DNA from: Kappaphycus alvarezii
Taxonomy: Eukaryota > Rhodophyta > Florideophyceae > Gigartinales > Solieriaceae
NCBI GenBank assembly: GCA_002205965.3
Contig: NADL03000004.1
Coordinates: 558,001 to 622,000, forward strand
Direction: 5' to 3'
DNA: 64,000 nucleotides
The notes beneath the pieces were generated by a model, which saw only the letters and a list, made by a program, of their open reading frames with translations, did no database searches and was not told the origin of the DNA. Below, piece after piece: positions 10,979 to 22,930 of this stretch (within the stretch, counting starts at the first letter, position 1; each line of letters opens with the position of its first letter). The translations under genes were made by a program, and so were the position numbers.

Positions 10979-13900
10979 AAGTTTCTTCAAACAGTCTTTA
11001 ACAGTTTCAGAATGCTCGATTCCCCATCTGGTACTTTCTTGGAGCCGTTCAAATATTATTACCCGCTAATACCACGAGATATGCGCCTTATCATGATAAA
11101 TGAATGTGTCTCTAATACCGGACAGCTTAAATTGAGTTGAGCATTTAAATTTCCCTGCAATAAACTTCGTGGAAGCACTATGGATGAATGAAATATCAAA
11201 AATCATTCCAATTTTGGTTTTGAGCAACAGCAAGAAAATGCCCCAATACCATAAATATTTTTGAACAGATGCCCATAACATGGACCCGCCTGGCAAGAAT
11301 GTTCCGGATTTCCAGTTTTGTTTACTGCTTTCTTTTCAGGTATTTTAGCGCAAAATGATTGTACCGACGCCGTATGAATCCATAAAAAAATCTTTTCAGC
11401 CCATTAATTTCACCGCAGAAATCATCTCCGAGGATAAGAATCATGCGATTAACATCAAGAGCTACGAATCTCGAGAGCTACGGTAGAACTCTCCTCGAGA
11501 ACCTCCGTAGCCTCAAACCCCTACTCCACGGCGGTTAAATTTAGTGGTAATTCTAGAAAGTATAGAATGAACTTCTTTTACAGACAGTAACAAAAAATAA
11601 GTTATATCGATTGCTGCAAATGTAGACCTCAATGTTGGACTCCAGAATATCAATGCCCGCCGGGTGCACTCGCACTGTTGAAAATTATGGTATGTAGCTG
11701 ATCAAATTTTAGCGAGCACAATGCTTTACTTTCAGAAAGACGGAGAAGAGGTAAATGGAACAAATACAATCGATCAATATAAGAACCATACTAATCTAAG
11801 AAATAATGTTTTGCGTTTGAAACACTTTATATACGCTCAGATGATAGGAAGAATGAAAAGTGACGAATGCGTTCACTTCAAACACTTCGTTGAGTACTTA
11901 CACCAAGTTTAGGGTGCGGCTCGGAAAAGTGCTACGAATCTCGTTTCAACGACTAAAACATTTGGTGCTCATTTTACAAATTACCCTCCGTCCATTTTTG
12001 TAAATTTTGCCCCAAATCCTGCTTTCCTTCAACAGAAATATCTGATTGGGGCAAACCAGTGCTTATGGCGAGCTTATTCTTTAATAAATTGAGTAAGCCA
12101 AGAGGACCCCATTTTTTGTATTTTTTTTCCGATATGAGCGCCGCTCACAAGTTTTTTTTTGAGATGCAGACAACTGAATGTCATTCTGGGTGCACTTTTA
12201 ATTTACGATAAAAATATCTTTCCAGCTGAAACCTCTTCTGGTTCAACTTTTACCATCATTCAATTGGATCTATTTCGCGTTACACGCAAACTGCAAATTT
12301 TATCATGTCATTCTTTTTACTGCGTAGTTGCTGTGGACGCATTAGCAATCTTAATCACTCTTCGCGCCGCTTCGAACCGATTTATGCGCCGCATAATGCT
12401 AAATTAAAAAGATGTACTTTTCTTCTACGTGGAAAATGGTTTATCTAGATGGAAATATCTCCAAGCAACTGCAAATCGTACTAAATCTTGCGAAAATGCT
12501 GAATTTTGTCTCTCGTTAGTATCTTGAAGATGCAAATCTAGAGACGTGAAACTCTCTCCCGTACATTACCAAGCATTCCGATCTGTTTCATAGGATAAAT
12601 CATACATAAGACTGATTTCTAATGTCACTTGTATCTGGGAACATTTGTCCGAACTAAAATTCGACTAGAAGTCAATTACATCAAAAAGGAACCAGTGCAA
12701 CACTTTTTTCGAATTTAAATGATTTTTTGCTGCCTAATTTATCCTTAAACTATCATCTAATAACATCTAGAAGAATATAATCGAGTAATTGGGGATCATA
12801 TATGACGGGATACCGAGTATGGTCCTCGCAGACAGAGGATCCGCGGTTGGCCAAAGGATTGATTTATTAGCAAAGTAAATGAACATTAAAGTCATCCTAA
12901 CAGGTGTAGGATCCCATTAGGCCACTCGTTATATAATGTTCAATTTGGTTTAAAATCAACTCTTCGACCCTTACAACAAATCATATCTAGCAAAAAACTA
13001 AATACAGATCGACCCAGGCCTTTCACGATCGTCGAAGTCAAGAATTATCTTCCTCCTGGAAACTTAGGGTATAACTTCGGGGATATACTTCGCGAAAATG
13101 TTGGATAGGGTGTAAAGTTTCCAAGTTGCCCCCTGAACACCCAATTTTGCTTTAGAAGTATAAAGACAATATGATGAGCGTTTTCAGGGCCCCAAATTGG
13201 ACGACGCTAAGAAGGATATTATTTGTCTTAAAATCCAAGGAACTATCAGGGCACTAATTCTTGAACTAATATCATCCGACGTAAACGTCCTGCCCTAAGT
13301 TCAAATTTGTCTACTTAATTTATAATCGACAGTAATAGGGCCGGGTATTTAATTGGAGACCATAGAGATAATTTTAAGAGTAATACAGTACTTAACGAAA
13401 ATTCTTTTCGTGTACTACTGGTTCTGGAAGAAACACTTGGGTACAATTTAAGTACATCAGGCTTTAAAAAAAGCGTAACTACAACAAACGTAGATCATAT
13501 ATCCAGATGTACACATATCCTATCCTGCGCATGAGTTTCAGCATGATACAGATCTGTGCCTAAAACCCCGTCGTCTTTTGCATGTGTTATACAATTTTGG
13601 TGGTGCATTTACGGCCACAATGATGAAATATCTTCTAAACAGCGGTTTTCATACGAAATCAGTGGAAAGTGAGTTGATTTATCTTACTAATACACAATCA
13701 AGATTCGTCAAAGTAGCAGAGGAAATCAGTAAGTGATTTGAAACTAAGCCTAATGAGTCGCCTTTATAGCTCATTGATTGATTGAATTCATTTATTGTTT
13801 ACCAATAGAATCTTTGTTCCCACATTCAAGTACCATTCAATTGAAGCCTTTTTACTTTCAAATTCAATTCCAGAGTGTCCATTTTAAATCTCACCACAAG

Positions 13901-14880
13901 CGTTGATCACTGGTAGTTTATATCAAAAGAACATTAATTATTCATCAATTTACTTAAGTAAGCCGTCAAAGGCGAGTAACCGAACCATCAAACTCTCCGA
14001 ATTGAAATTGTCGTTACTGATTTTCTTCGCATCATCAATTTCTGAGCAACCTGCTTAGCAAACACCTGTGACTGACCCTTGCATTCAGGTCACGTTTTTA
14101 TCGTAGGAAATAATTACAAAGCACTTGTACGTATTTCGCTTAATTCTGGCAAAGGGGATCGACTCACAGTCTATGCTACGTATATATTGTGAGATCAATG
14201 CTTTAGCTATTTCGGGTGTCAGATGGTACTCGATTACTCTCAATTACCATTTTTATATTTGCAGAAGCATTCTGATTATTTTTTCGCTGTAATTGATAGT
14301 GAGAAGGTCATAATTCGTATTTGCATTTCATTTACCAATTTTTATAGTTTCCATACTTATTAGGCACCCTTTCAGTAATTTTTCCTTTTTTACTGAATTG
14401 AGCGATATTTTAAGGCAGCTGCTGTCCCATACTGTTTTAAGAGCCCCTTAGTGTACATTTGTAGCTTTTTCGTGCAATCATCTTTGCATATATATATGGA
14501 TCATGCCTTATAAGCCTACGTTTTTATATTTATTGGGCTCACCGTAATGATTTTTTTTGTCGTAGTTGTAATGCTTACACTTTTTCTTTGCAATTAATTG
14601 TCCGATAGCTTTGATTTGCAAGAATATTACCTTTTGTACGTTTAAGGAAATAAATGACGCTACCTTATACATTATTTTCGGTCTCTATTTAGCAGAATTG
14701 GTCCGGGTGACAGAACCTATTCTGTTTCGAAGCATATTTCGAGCATTGTATGGTAATTATTTAGATTGCAGTCTTTGTCTCCGATGTAATTGGACTCAAG
14801 AAAAGATAAAAAGAGAGGAATAATGCAAAATTTAATACCATCCATTGCAACTTCGAGACATCAGCCAAGCAATTCACCAA
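10979..14880. other. AT-rich gene-poor DNA
   Basis: Nearly 4 kb of AT-rich sequence with only scattered frames shorter than about 80 codons (for example 11721-11912, 12159-12407, 14611-14823, all plus). None shows a motif and none is flanked by recognisable signals. I see no gene. Confidence 0.4.
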
Positions 14881-15048
14881 TAAACACACTTGCCATTTCG
14901 CAATATGCGCCCTGCTTTAACCATGTCTAACGCTTCCCCACTGAGCGCTGCGTGCCAAGAACTGTCCTCAAGATACATTCTCCACGGACAAAGGTGATCG
15001 ATCGAACCACGCATTTGTCGTCGGATCGTGGTTGATACCGATGCTGAT

Positions 15049-15504
15049 ATGGTCGGATACGGTCGGGCTGGAATCAGACCGGCCGTGATGGTGGGTGTAC
15101 AGATGGGGCTAGGTGGTGGGAAGGCGGACCTGGGACAACAAGAAGGGGAGGAGCACAAGGAGGAAGGGGAGGATGAAGTGGAGGCTAAGAAGGCGATGAG
15201 GACTGAGAGGAATCGGCAGAGTGCCGCCGCGAGTCGGGAGAAGCACAGGCATTATATTCGGGAATTGGAGAGGCGGCTGACCATGCTATCGCAGGAGAAT
15301 GCAGAGTTGCAATGTAGCCAATTGCAAGTAATTCGGGAAAGGATTGAAAAGGAGAGACAGCTGTTGTTGAAAGGAGAACATGGAGTTGAAGAGGACGGTC
15401 AGGGCCAAGGATCAAACCCCCCCCCTCACGCACGGCCAAGCCCCGACATCTCCAGTACCACGTCCCCCCTCCCCGCTCCAAGTCCTCTCCTCCACAAACG
15501 CTGA
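15049..15504 (+). CDS. bZIP domain protein, probably truncated
   Basis: The frame contains a textbook basic region, ERNRQSAAASREKHRHYI, with the invariant Asn and Arg in the N-x7-R spacing. It is followed by a leucine-zipper-like helix (IRELERRLTMLSQENAELQ). Such proteins dimerise through the zipper and bind DNA in the nucleus. An acidic stretch (EEHKEEGEDEVE) precedes the basic region. In-frame ATGs lie at 15049 and 15088; I give the first. The frame after the zipper becomes Pro/Ser-rich low complexity from about 15415, where a run of nine C begins. From there on the DNA is LINE-like, so the true C-terminus may have been lost to an insertion. An upstream exon is possible, since an ATG frame at 14924 ends near an AAG/GTGATC donor at about 14995. 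It could be a live host gene, a relic, or an ORF carried by the LINE. Confidence 0.6.
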   Translation: MVGYGRAGIRPAVMVGVQMGLGGGKADLGQQEGEEHKEEGEDEVEAKKAMRTERNRQSAAASREKHRHYIRELERRLTMLSQENAELQCSQLQVIRERIEKERQLLLKGEHGVEEDGQGQGSNPPPHARPSPDISSTTSPLPAPSPLLHKR

Positions 15505-15579
15505 CACACCACACCCCACGCATCGGAGAACACCGATGCGTCCATGACAACAACAGCCCGCACCTCGGCGGCCCCCGAA

Positions 15580-17160
15580 AACCACCATTAGAATCGTATC
15601 CTGGAATGTCTGCGGGCTTACAAACAGCCTCTATCAACTACAACTGATACTCGATTCCCTCTCCTCCGAGACCCGGTGTCACGCATTTCTCCTGCTCCAA
15701 ACAAGAACCGTCCAACTCCCGAACAGCCTCTCAATCAAAGGGGGCTTTGTCAGCCCGCGGTTCCCGACGCCTTCATTCTCACTCGCTCTCCGCAACCGTC
15801 TACGCTCCCCTGCCCTCCATCACATCATTTTTGGCGACCTCAATACACGGCACTCCAGCTGGGACTCTCACACAAATGCACGAGGACGCGCTATCGTCAC
15901 TGGCGTTCCATCGCACAGAACTCCTCGAGTCGGGCCCCTCCTCAGCTCTCTTCCATGCGATCTCCACTGATCGCCGAAACGCAGAATGCAGAATGGCACA
16001 AGTTCATCGCCCAGGGACCCAACTCGCGCCAAAATCATTCACCAAATACTGTACATGCAAACGGTTCATGACCAAGAGCAACCTCTATTAACACTAGTCC
16101 ATTCAAGCCCGCACAACTTGCCGACCTGCTCTCGAAACAAGTATCCGTCTGGCACCAACAGGCCGGGCCGTGTGCACGGACAAAATCCACATCGAAATGC
16201 TGAAAATAACCCCCCGTCTTTCCTCCTCCCTCCTGCTTTCCTGGTGGAGTGCAGTTGGACGCACAACGCAGTACCCGTTTACGCTCACTATACAAGATCC
16301 CGGATCCCGGATATAGACACCCTCTTCACCCGGCAGGCTCACCACTTTGTCGAGTCCCTTCGGACTAAATTCCACTCCCCCGTCGACCGTATCTGTCAGG
16401 TTTCCCGAGACACCTCCGCTCACTCCCCTCACGCTGCCCACTTCACTCTCAAGACAGCCACGACCCCACTAATTCGGCGTCCGCTTTCGGCCACTGTCTT
16501 ACTACAAATCTGGAACACCCGCAGCCAGCCCGGAGCCCACATTGACTCTCATACACACACTCCACCAACTCAAGCAACTCAGAAGTACCCCCCTCCATGT
16601 TCCCTCTCCTCCACGACGCACTCTCCCCGCACGTCGCCCACCCAGATGCATGTCTAAGGACTACCTACATAGTTTTGATGCCGTGATTTCTCTATACTGG
16701 CCACAGCAGGACCCCACTTCCGCTTAACCTTCGAAGGGTACACAGAGCTCGGGCTCCTGGGCCTCCCCGAGTGTTCATAGCCTCCGAAGGCTCTTTACTG
16801 GGGTATTAAATAAAATTTCCGACGGATCTCGCGATCATATACTCAAACGCACTAATCGCGGCCAAATCAAATGGTGTCTCCTCATCCCCAAGCTTATCCT
16901 CCTGTTTTGCCGAGCTGGCCTTGTCCCCCTCCTTGTCACCTCCCCGCCGTTCAACGGACCCTTCCACAGCAAATGGGGCGAAGCGCCCCCGACCACCTGT
17001 ACCTCCAATCTGACTTTGGTCCCTTCGAACCTGCCGCCTTACCTTCATCAATTATCAAGGGTGTCCTTGATGAAATTGAACATCCAGCAGCCGGTAGGAA
17101 TCCACTACTGCATCCGTGTCGAACCGCTGGTCTGTATATCACGGCACGGACCCAGTAGAC
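15580..17160 (+). pseudogene. Second LINE fragment: APE endonuclease start and degraded downstream part
   Basis: The region opens with RIVSWNVCGLTNSL (15591), the N-terminal strand of LINE endonucleases with its catalytic Asn. It continues with FLLLQ and, near 15829, IIFGDLNTRHSSWDS and NARGRAI, the GD-N-R-W box of the family. The frame then breaks repeatedly. Between about 16100 and 17000 only GC-rich coding-like pieces remain, including a segment near 16830 (SRDHILKRTNRGQIKW) that resembles the start of a LINE reverse transcriptase, but no polymerase active site is seen. The strand and motif set match the copy at 9.56-10.68 kb. Together they show that at least one R1/Jockey-like LINE family has been active in this genome. 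Confidence 0.6.
17041..17085 (+). repeat. Arm 1 of an inverted repeat coding for IIKGVLDEIE
   Basis: About 42 bases around tcaattatcaagggtgt and tgatgaaattgaa recur in inverted orientation at 17553-17598. Both arms encode related peptides when read in their own direction (SIIKGVLDEIE here, QIINGVFDEIE there). Only a handful of mismatches separate the arms. Confidence 0.55.
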
Positions 17161-17260
17161 TGCCCCTTTTTTGAAGACGTTGGTTTTACAGCCGAGCAGG
17201 TCTTGAGATTACCAAGGACTGTCAAAGAGGCTTTGGACTCACCTCTGAAAAAGGAGAAAG

Positions 17261-17322
17261 GGCGTGCAGACAGGGAAAAGGGCGTGCAGACAAGAAGAAG
17301 GGGCGCGCAGACAGGTATGCCA
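17261..17322 (+). repeat. Short tandem repeat, three units of about 20 bp
   Basis: Three consecutive copies of gggcgtgcagacaggaaaa-like units (the third reads gggcgcgcagacaggt) lie between the two arms of the inverted repeat. Confidence 0.6.
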
Positions 17323-17456
17323 CATTGTTGCCACGACATGGTATCGATTTGGATGATGAAATCGATCCATCTGCTGGGAAAAGGCCGGTTGGCAGGTCAC
17401 CGCCTTCTGGGAACCGAGATGCAAGATACGGTGGTAGTTCTACCTGCGGTTCGCCG

Positions 17457-17700
17457 TCACAGAAATCGCCAGACAGGAAGAGGGAGAAGGAGTCTTAGAT
17501 GGGCAAGGGGCATGAGGAAAGACCCATTCCCCTTTTCAGCTCGTCCGGGATCTCCCCCTTCAATTTCATCAAAAACACCGTTGATAATTTGCGAAGGTTG
17601 TGTCACCCTCAAAATCACATGGGAATCCAAGTCGTGTCTCGGTATAACTGCAACGAGGTTCTCCTTGTTAATTGACACACCTTTGGGGCCAACCCCAAAA
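17457..17700 (-). CDS. Hypothetical remnant downstream of the Uma2-type domain
   Basis: A minus-strand frame of about 73 codons reading SINKENLVAVIPRHDLDSHV, then the IINGVFDEIE peptide, then a charged Gly-rich tail. I do not recognise a domain. It lies just after the Uma2-like region on the same strand and shares its peptide motif, in opposite orientation, with 17041-17085. It may be part of the same gene or element broken by stops, or a duplicated exon. No start codon is evident. Confidence 0.25.
17553..17598 (-). repeat. Arm 2 of the inverted repeat
   Basis: Inverted partner of 17041-17085, with aattatcaacggtgt and tgatgaaattgaa on the minus strand. The roughly 470-base spacer would allow a long snap-back. 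Confidence 0.55.
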
Positions 17701-17732
17701 AAGAGTCACTATCGTAGGCATGTCTCGGCTTA

Positions 17733-18472
17733 ACTGGAACAGACCAAACCCAGTGTCAACGGAGTGATGGCAGCGGGTCGGACCCGCCGGATGCTGGATG
17801 GTGATGGCCGACGGTATCCTGAGTCACTGGGCAACTGATAGACGATGACATTTTCGTCTTTGCGGCTGTGGAGGTCGCGGTCCACAATGACATACGTTTT
17901 CTCACCGACTGATTCATTCTCAATGTGCTTGGGACCCAAGTCTCGTTCTCGGGAAGAGCCAGTGCTTGTGTATTCCACTACCAGGTCGGGGGGATAGCCC
18001 CTCGGAAATAAATCCTTTCAGATGTCGAGGAGAGCCTACCCCTCTCCGCTTCAAACTGTCCGTTACAGATAGCAATTTCCGGACGACGTATTATGGCTGA
18101 TTTGAGGGATCTGTGTTTAGGTCTGGCCTTGTCGGAGATGTCGACGCTCTTTGAGGTCACGATGGCCCAGTTGTTATCTTTGTCCGCGCAGTTAGCACGA
18201 TACAGCTCTGAAGCGATACGCTCTACAGCTTCATCATGTTTCTTGTCGCCCATGTCACTTTCTCGCACAAGAATGCCTTGGACAAGTTCGTACCTGTCTT
18301 CAGCATAGTATGGCAGATCAAGGTACTCATGTAATGTGCATGGAACAAGGTGAATATTCCCGGGGCGATGGTGCAGATTTAGAAAGGCGTCGGAGAGAGG
18401 GAGTGGAAACGAGATAGCAGGAGGTTGATGAGTGTCAGGTTTACATGCAATTGCATGAATTATACAGGTTGG
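17733..18472 (-). pseudogene. Uma2-type (DUF820) PD-(D/E)XK nuclease domain, one frameshift
   Basis: In order on the minus strand: LHEYLDLPYYAEDRYELVQG (18324 to 18265) with the family's conserved E-x3-G, a His-containing helix (KKHDEAVERIASELY), RRPEIAI (near 18090) at the place of the first acidic strand, then PPDLVVEYTS (near 17990), then RERDLGPKH, and finally EKTYVIVDRD. This matches the Uma2 layout of P-D/E, LVVE-S, R-D-K and the YWIVDP strand. These domains have a restriction-endonuclease fold and are most familiar from cyanobacteria, where their role is poorly known. The frame changes at a run of six C (17988-17993), exactly inside the PPDLVVE motif, so one base has been lost or miscalled. 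The open frame runs from 18472 with no early ATG, so a start is unclear. Total length of about 245 codons exceeds the usual 180-200. Confidence 0.6.
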
Positions 18473-20932
18473 TCATTTCGACATGGACGCACGCGCATTT
18501 GTTCACAGCGAGGCATTACCAATATCAAATGCATCTGTACTTACAACATTTGTTATGTGAAGGTGATTACTTCAGCAACGTACTAAAGCTAGTGATTTAG
18601 AACTTTATATATGTAGGTTGAGCTATCCAAAGTCACTGAACTAAAAGTAACGAGTACGAACTACTTTACTTGACATTTAAGTTCAACACGACCAAGACTA
18701 ACACCTTGATCACCGTAAGTTTCGTACCTGGACTAACCGCCAGCTTTTGTTCAAACCCCATCAAAAATACCACAATGAGGAGAATGATCTCTTGTGAAGA
18801 ACAGGAAGGAAGGGACTGTGGCGGCGATGAGGAGCCGGTCGTTTCCATTTTCCAGCCTCTTCCGAGCTTCTGTTTCTGTGCCAGAATGGGCGGCTTGATA
18901 TGTGTCAAGTCTTGTGCAGTACTGTACTGTACTGTACAGTATAGTAGAGCAAACCCTGAATAAGATAACACTAAATCGTTTATGTGTTGATCTGTGGTAT
19001 GCACACACTACCAGATCTACAGTATAGTATACGCTAAGAAAAGGCAGATAATGTACTGTACAGTAGTGTCAAGAGTGAATCGGAGAATTCTGCGGTATCA
19101 ATACGACCGAACAATGGATTAAATCCTTTTCGCTGGTACCCTAAAGTTACATATTTTAAAAAATGACGTATCTTCAGTACCGATAGATCTAAGGCAATTC
19201 TGACTCGGTAAACTATAGAGCAAAAAATTAAAAAACATCTATTTAACACCGAAGCCTCCTACATGCAGTAAAAAAGTCTCTGAACCTTTGTTATTTATCA
19301 TTTTACCAACTTTGACGCAACAAACAACCAAAACAAGGAAGTCGAACCATCGTACCGCTACAGTATCGCTAGAAAGCATGAGGATCTTTCCGGATACCAC
19401 TGTTTTGCGCCTTTTTTTACTCCTTAGACTACCGTTTGGATTAAACTGCTACGAATAGATGTATCGTAAAGACCTCGGCGATTTTGGTTTTAAAGTTTAT
19501 GGTCGCAGTTGTTTGTGATTTGCTTCCAATAGCAGGCGAACCTTGTCTTGAGGTGTTTAAGACCACTTTTTTTAATTTCTGTCGATTTTTCGGGTCAAAA
19601 AATTTCGTCCTGTGGATTGAGAAAATGATCCTTTCACGGAATGGTCTTTCGGATATTTTTATCCCGTCTGAGCCTGCGGAGTCTACTCTGAGTAGTTCAT
19701 TCTGGCACCTTGTCTTACGTTAAGTGTTTTTCCATTCATAAATACAAAAAAATATGAGTTGATCTATTCAAAGAGGGAAACGTGGGGTTGGACAGGATTT
19801 GCGCGTTCTAAGCGACTTGCATCGCAATCATGTATTTCTAAGGGGATGTAGTTGACCTTTGGATAGCAGTCCCTCGCTCGGCTAGCGACAGATCGTGCCA
19901 CCTCCGTCAGACGGGATAAGGCTATTAAGGTAAAAGAGTGATGAACATTTGAGACCACCTTCGAACAGTATCGGATAGTCAAAAGGTGATTTCATCCGCT
20001 CCGCCTCTAGTTTTCCATTGTCAGATCGAGATTGAGTATACTACTGGAGAGATGAACTCGTTTCAAACATATGCCGGAACTAGATTCAAAACGTAACCGT
20101 TTTGAATTCCGTACGTAGTCGTTTGTTGCATTTGATAGCGTGCATTGCAGTCGCAGCTGATGGGTCGAAAGTGTTTTGGAATGAACCTAGTAATTGAGTT
20201 TACATGGGCCTTCGCACTTGGCCGTAGAAACGAGAGTGTAGTGCTTGCTCGTTCACTGTACATAACATTACGATGAAATATAGTTCATGCGATTATTGGT
20301 TATCAACTGGCGATCAAACCGGTCCTGAGATAAGTCGTGGTGAATTTCGGAATCGAGATGTGGTAGTGGATAGCAAGATTAATAGGGAAAGGTTCCGAAT
20401 GCTCGGTGCAGCAAATTGTCAGATGCTAGAATATTTTTTTTGTTTTCGCGAATGGTCAGCGGATGATTCTCCATGCCCGTAACCTGGTTTACGTGGTCAG
20501 TTAACAATCGCCTCGGCACGAATCCGTGCTTCAATATTGAGACACAGAGACAAGGGCAGCCCTCATCGCCACTGATGCTGGCTCCTTTTTTGTTGTAATG
20601 AAGTTGCTGCCATGCATGGAACGGGCAAGATGAGTTGAAGTGGACTTTAAATTGACAAGCCAGGCTGCGTTTGCTGATTTAATGGAATTTGTCTGCTAGC
20701 ACACATCTGATGTCGCGACATGTCTAAATTTTGGTATCAAGACGTGCAAAGTGTGAAGGTTGATTCCTCGCTGTTTTGAGACTGAGCGGGGCTCTGTAAA
20801 TTCAAGTCGGCCGGCATTACAGTATTATGTAAAAGACTGCTGTGGGACTACCTTGTGGTTACTTGATGATCTGCATACAATTCCATTCGCCACACGAAAC
20901 GTTCAAAAATCAATGGAAAGCTGCAGAAACGG
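18473..20932. other. Gene-poor stretch with isolated TACTG motifs
   Basis: No gene recognised. Pentamer motif arrays occur at 18916-18945 and 19051-19064. Frames such as 19484-19723 and 20273-20482 (plus) are short and without motifs. Confidence 0.4.
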
Positions 20933-21288
20933 TGTAGAGGGCGTATTTTGGAACGCACGAAGGGGTGCGGGCTGATGTATGCGCTGACGAAGAGGATAGC
21001 TAAAGCAGAGTAGTTTTTTTGGTGGTAGTTTGTTGCCGGTATCCCCCCCTTGATGGGACTGGCCACCCTAATATATATTATTTAATTTGCGCCGTGCGGC
21101 TAGCGCATAGCGCCATAAAAAACAGATAAAGCTACCCAGAATGAAAATATCTAGAATCAGTAGCTACTGTAGTCCCCACAACACCTTCCGGCAGTGCCCC
21201 ATAGCGCTGCAGTGCGTGGAGTGTGGTTAAATGGCGAGATCGCATTTGCGGCACCCCTTCCACAAACAAACCCAGAACTGGCGCAACA
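20933..21288 (-). repeat. 3' LTR of the gypsy element
   Basis: Direct copy of 27772-28129. The best conserved part is the 100 bases around cagaatgaaaatatctagaatcagtagct and the following cacaacaccttccggcagtg. The sequence just inside (21289 onward) is G-rich on the minus strand, as a polypurine tract would be. Confidence 0.8.
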
Positions 21289-21612
21289 CAATCCCCATCC
21301 ACATCACACCACGAGGGGTGACTGTTCCTTAACACCATCTACTTTCGGCCGGCCTCCTCGCTTACCGTTTTCACTCCTTTATCAGCCCGCCCGCGCCATC
21401 GGTCGTGATCCCTTCGACGTGTTGGTTTGTTCCTTCCGATCGGTGACCGTAGATGGTGCGGACTAAACAGACTGCCCGTTAACCTACGAGTGGTAAGCAG
21501 CCCTCGAAGGAGTTAGCAACAGAGGCTGCAAGGATGGCGCGGGGAGGCTAGCGGGTTCTTTCTCAAGCGAGATGGGAAGGTAAAGTCTAGTTGGGCGCAC
21601 GAAGGCGTTCCC

Positions 21613-22864
21613 GTGAGAGCGGGGGAGACAGACTTCCGGACGGCAGGTAACGAAGAGCTAGCTGAAGTCCTATGGCTCTTGTGCGGGCGCCGAGATCTCG
21701 AGGAAATTGAGAGCACCTTAGAAGGAGCGGTCAAGGTCACCTTCGTGCGGACAGAAGAGAACGAGAGATCCAGAGACGAGTTATCGAGGGTGTTCTAGTG
21801 GAGTTCGCTGCAGCGTCCCCCAGGGCTCTTGACAAGAAGACCATTGCGAGAAGCGGCCTCACAGAGTCCGTACTCGACACCGAACAGTACGGGGCCCTGG
21901 ACCCAGATCCGGACTTTGTCATGTTGTGCATCTGGCTTTCCTTTGGGAACGGTAGGGAGAGGGAAGGGTCATATCGCGCTCGTTCAGAAGAGGACCCTAC
22001 TCCCCACGCCATCTTGCCGTACACCACTGAGTGGCGCCCTTTGGGGCCTACCCCTGGACTATCCGTGGATACTATCGCTGCCATGAACGAAGTGCCCAGA
22101 GCTCGCTGTATCCACGAGAGAGACGCTTGGTGCACGAAAAATCCAGGGAGGGTGAAGGAAGTCAACGTCGCGATGGATCGTCCCCCTTCGCCTTACCCGC
22201 ACCTTAATTTCTTCAGGGATCAACCCGTTTCCATCAAGCACCGCACAGACCAATACATGCTGGAGGCGGTAGTGAACGGAATCGCCCTCCTGTGAGGAGA
22301 AAATCAAGCTCGGACTCTTTGGGAAACGGCCTACAAGACCTTGATTGACCAACGGAGAGAAGGAGGTTACCCCAAATCGCTTCGCGCGTTCGATGATATC
22401 TGGAAGCTTCTCCGCGGGATCCCATCGACCCAGATATTATTAGACAGGCCCAATAATATGGAGGGGAGTTCTTCCTAGGGTCCATATGTGGTCGACTTCA
22501 ACTTCGAGTGGCTGAGACGACTGCATTGTCGGCCGGAAACGGCGGAGTTGTACGTCCTGCGGATTCAGGCCCGTGGCGGGCTCAAGAACGCTGCTTGTGT
22601 CGACCTTCGGACATCCAGTTCCGTCCTTATTGATTGCGCGGAAAAGTATGCGATGCGGCTTTCCATGAGTCTTTTAGTATTTGCGCTTGTGGTAGTACAC
22701 CCTCCCACTTTGGAAGCTTCAGCGATGTTCGCAATATACGCTGTAGCGGCTTGACCGAAGCTGAGCTAGAAGCGAAGAAGGAGCGGAAAAGACAGCACAA
22801 AAGGCAGTGCAGGGCCTCCAGGAAACTCGCTCGTATCGAGCCGGTCAATTCCGGTAGCGCGTAG
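21613..22864 (+). pseudogene. Antisense additional ORF (aORF) of the gypsy element, disrupted
   Basis: On the strand opposite to gag-pol, coding-like sequence runs for about 1.25 kb. Its pieces are 21613-21795 (ELAEVLWLLCGRRDLEEIES), 21798-22292 (165 codons, with LTESVLDTEQYGALDPDPDF and FFRDQPVSIKHRTDQYMLEA), and, after a TGA but in the same frame, 22296-22475 (QARTLWETAYKTLIDQRREG). After a further TAG the same frame continues from 22488 (FEWLRRLHCRPETAELYVLR), then switches near 22634 to a very basic tail (AKKERKRQHKRQC) ending at 22864. Polyadenylation-like AATAAA follows at 22931. The longest minus-strand frames here are shorter and less protein-like. I find no known domain. Some plant gypsy lineages carry an antisense ORF in this position, so this could be a comparable accessory gene, now decayed. 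Confidence 0.55.
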
Positions 22865-22930
22865 ACTTAGAGAAGATGTTTCATTCAAACATTGATGCAT
22901 TCCCCTGGTTCATGTTACGCATACATAAGG

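Noticed and set aside
15185-15637. A 150-codon minus-strand frame opposite the bZIP
   Set aside because: The plus strand has the diagnostic basic region and zipper; the minus frame has no motif.
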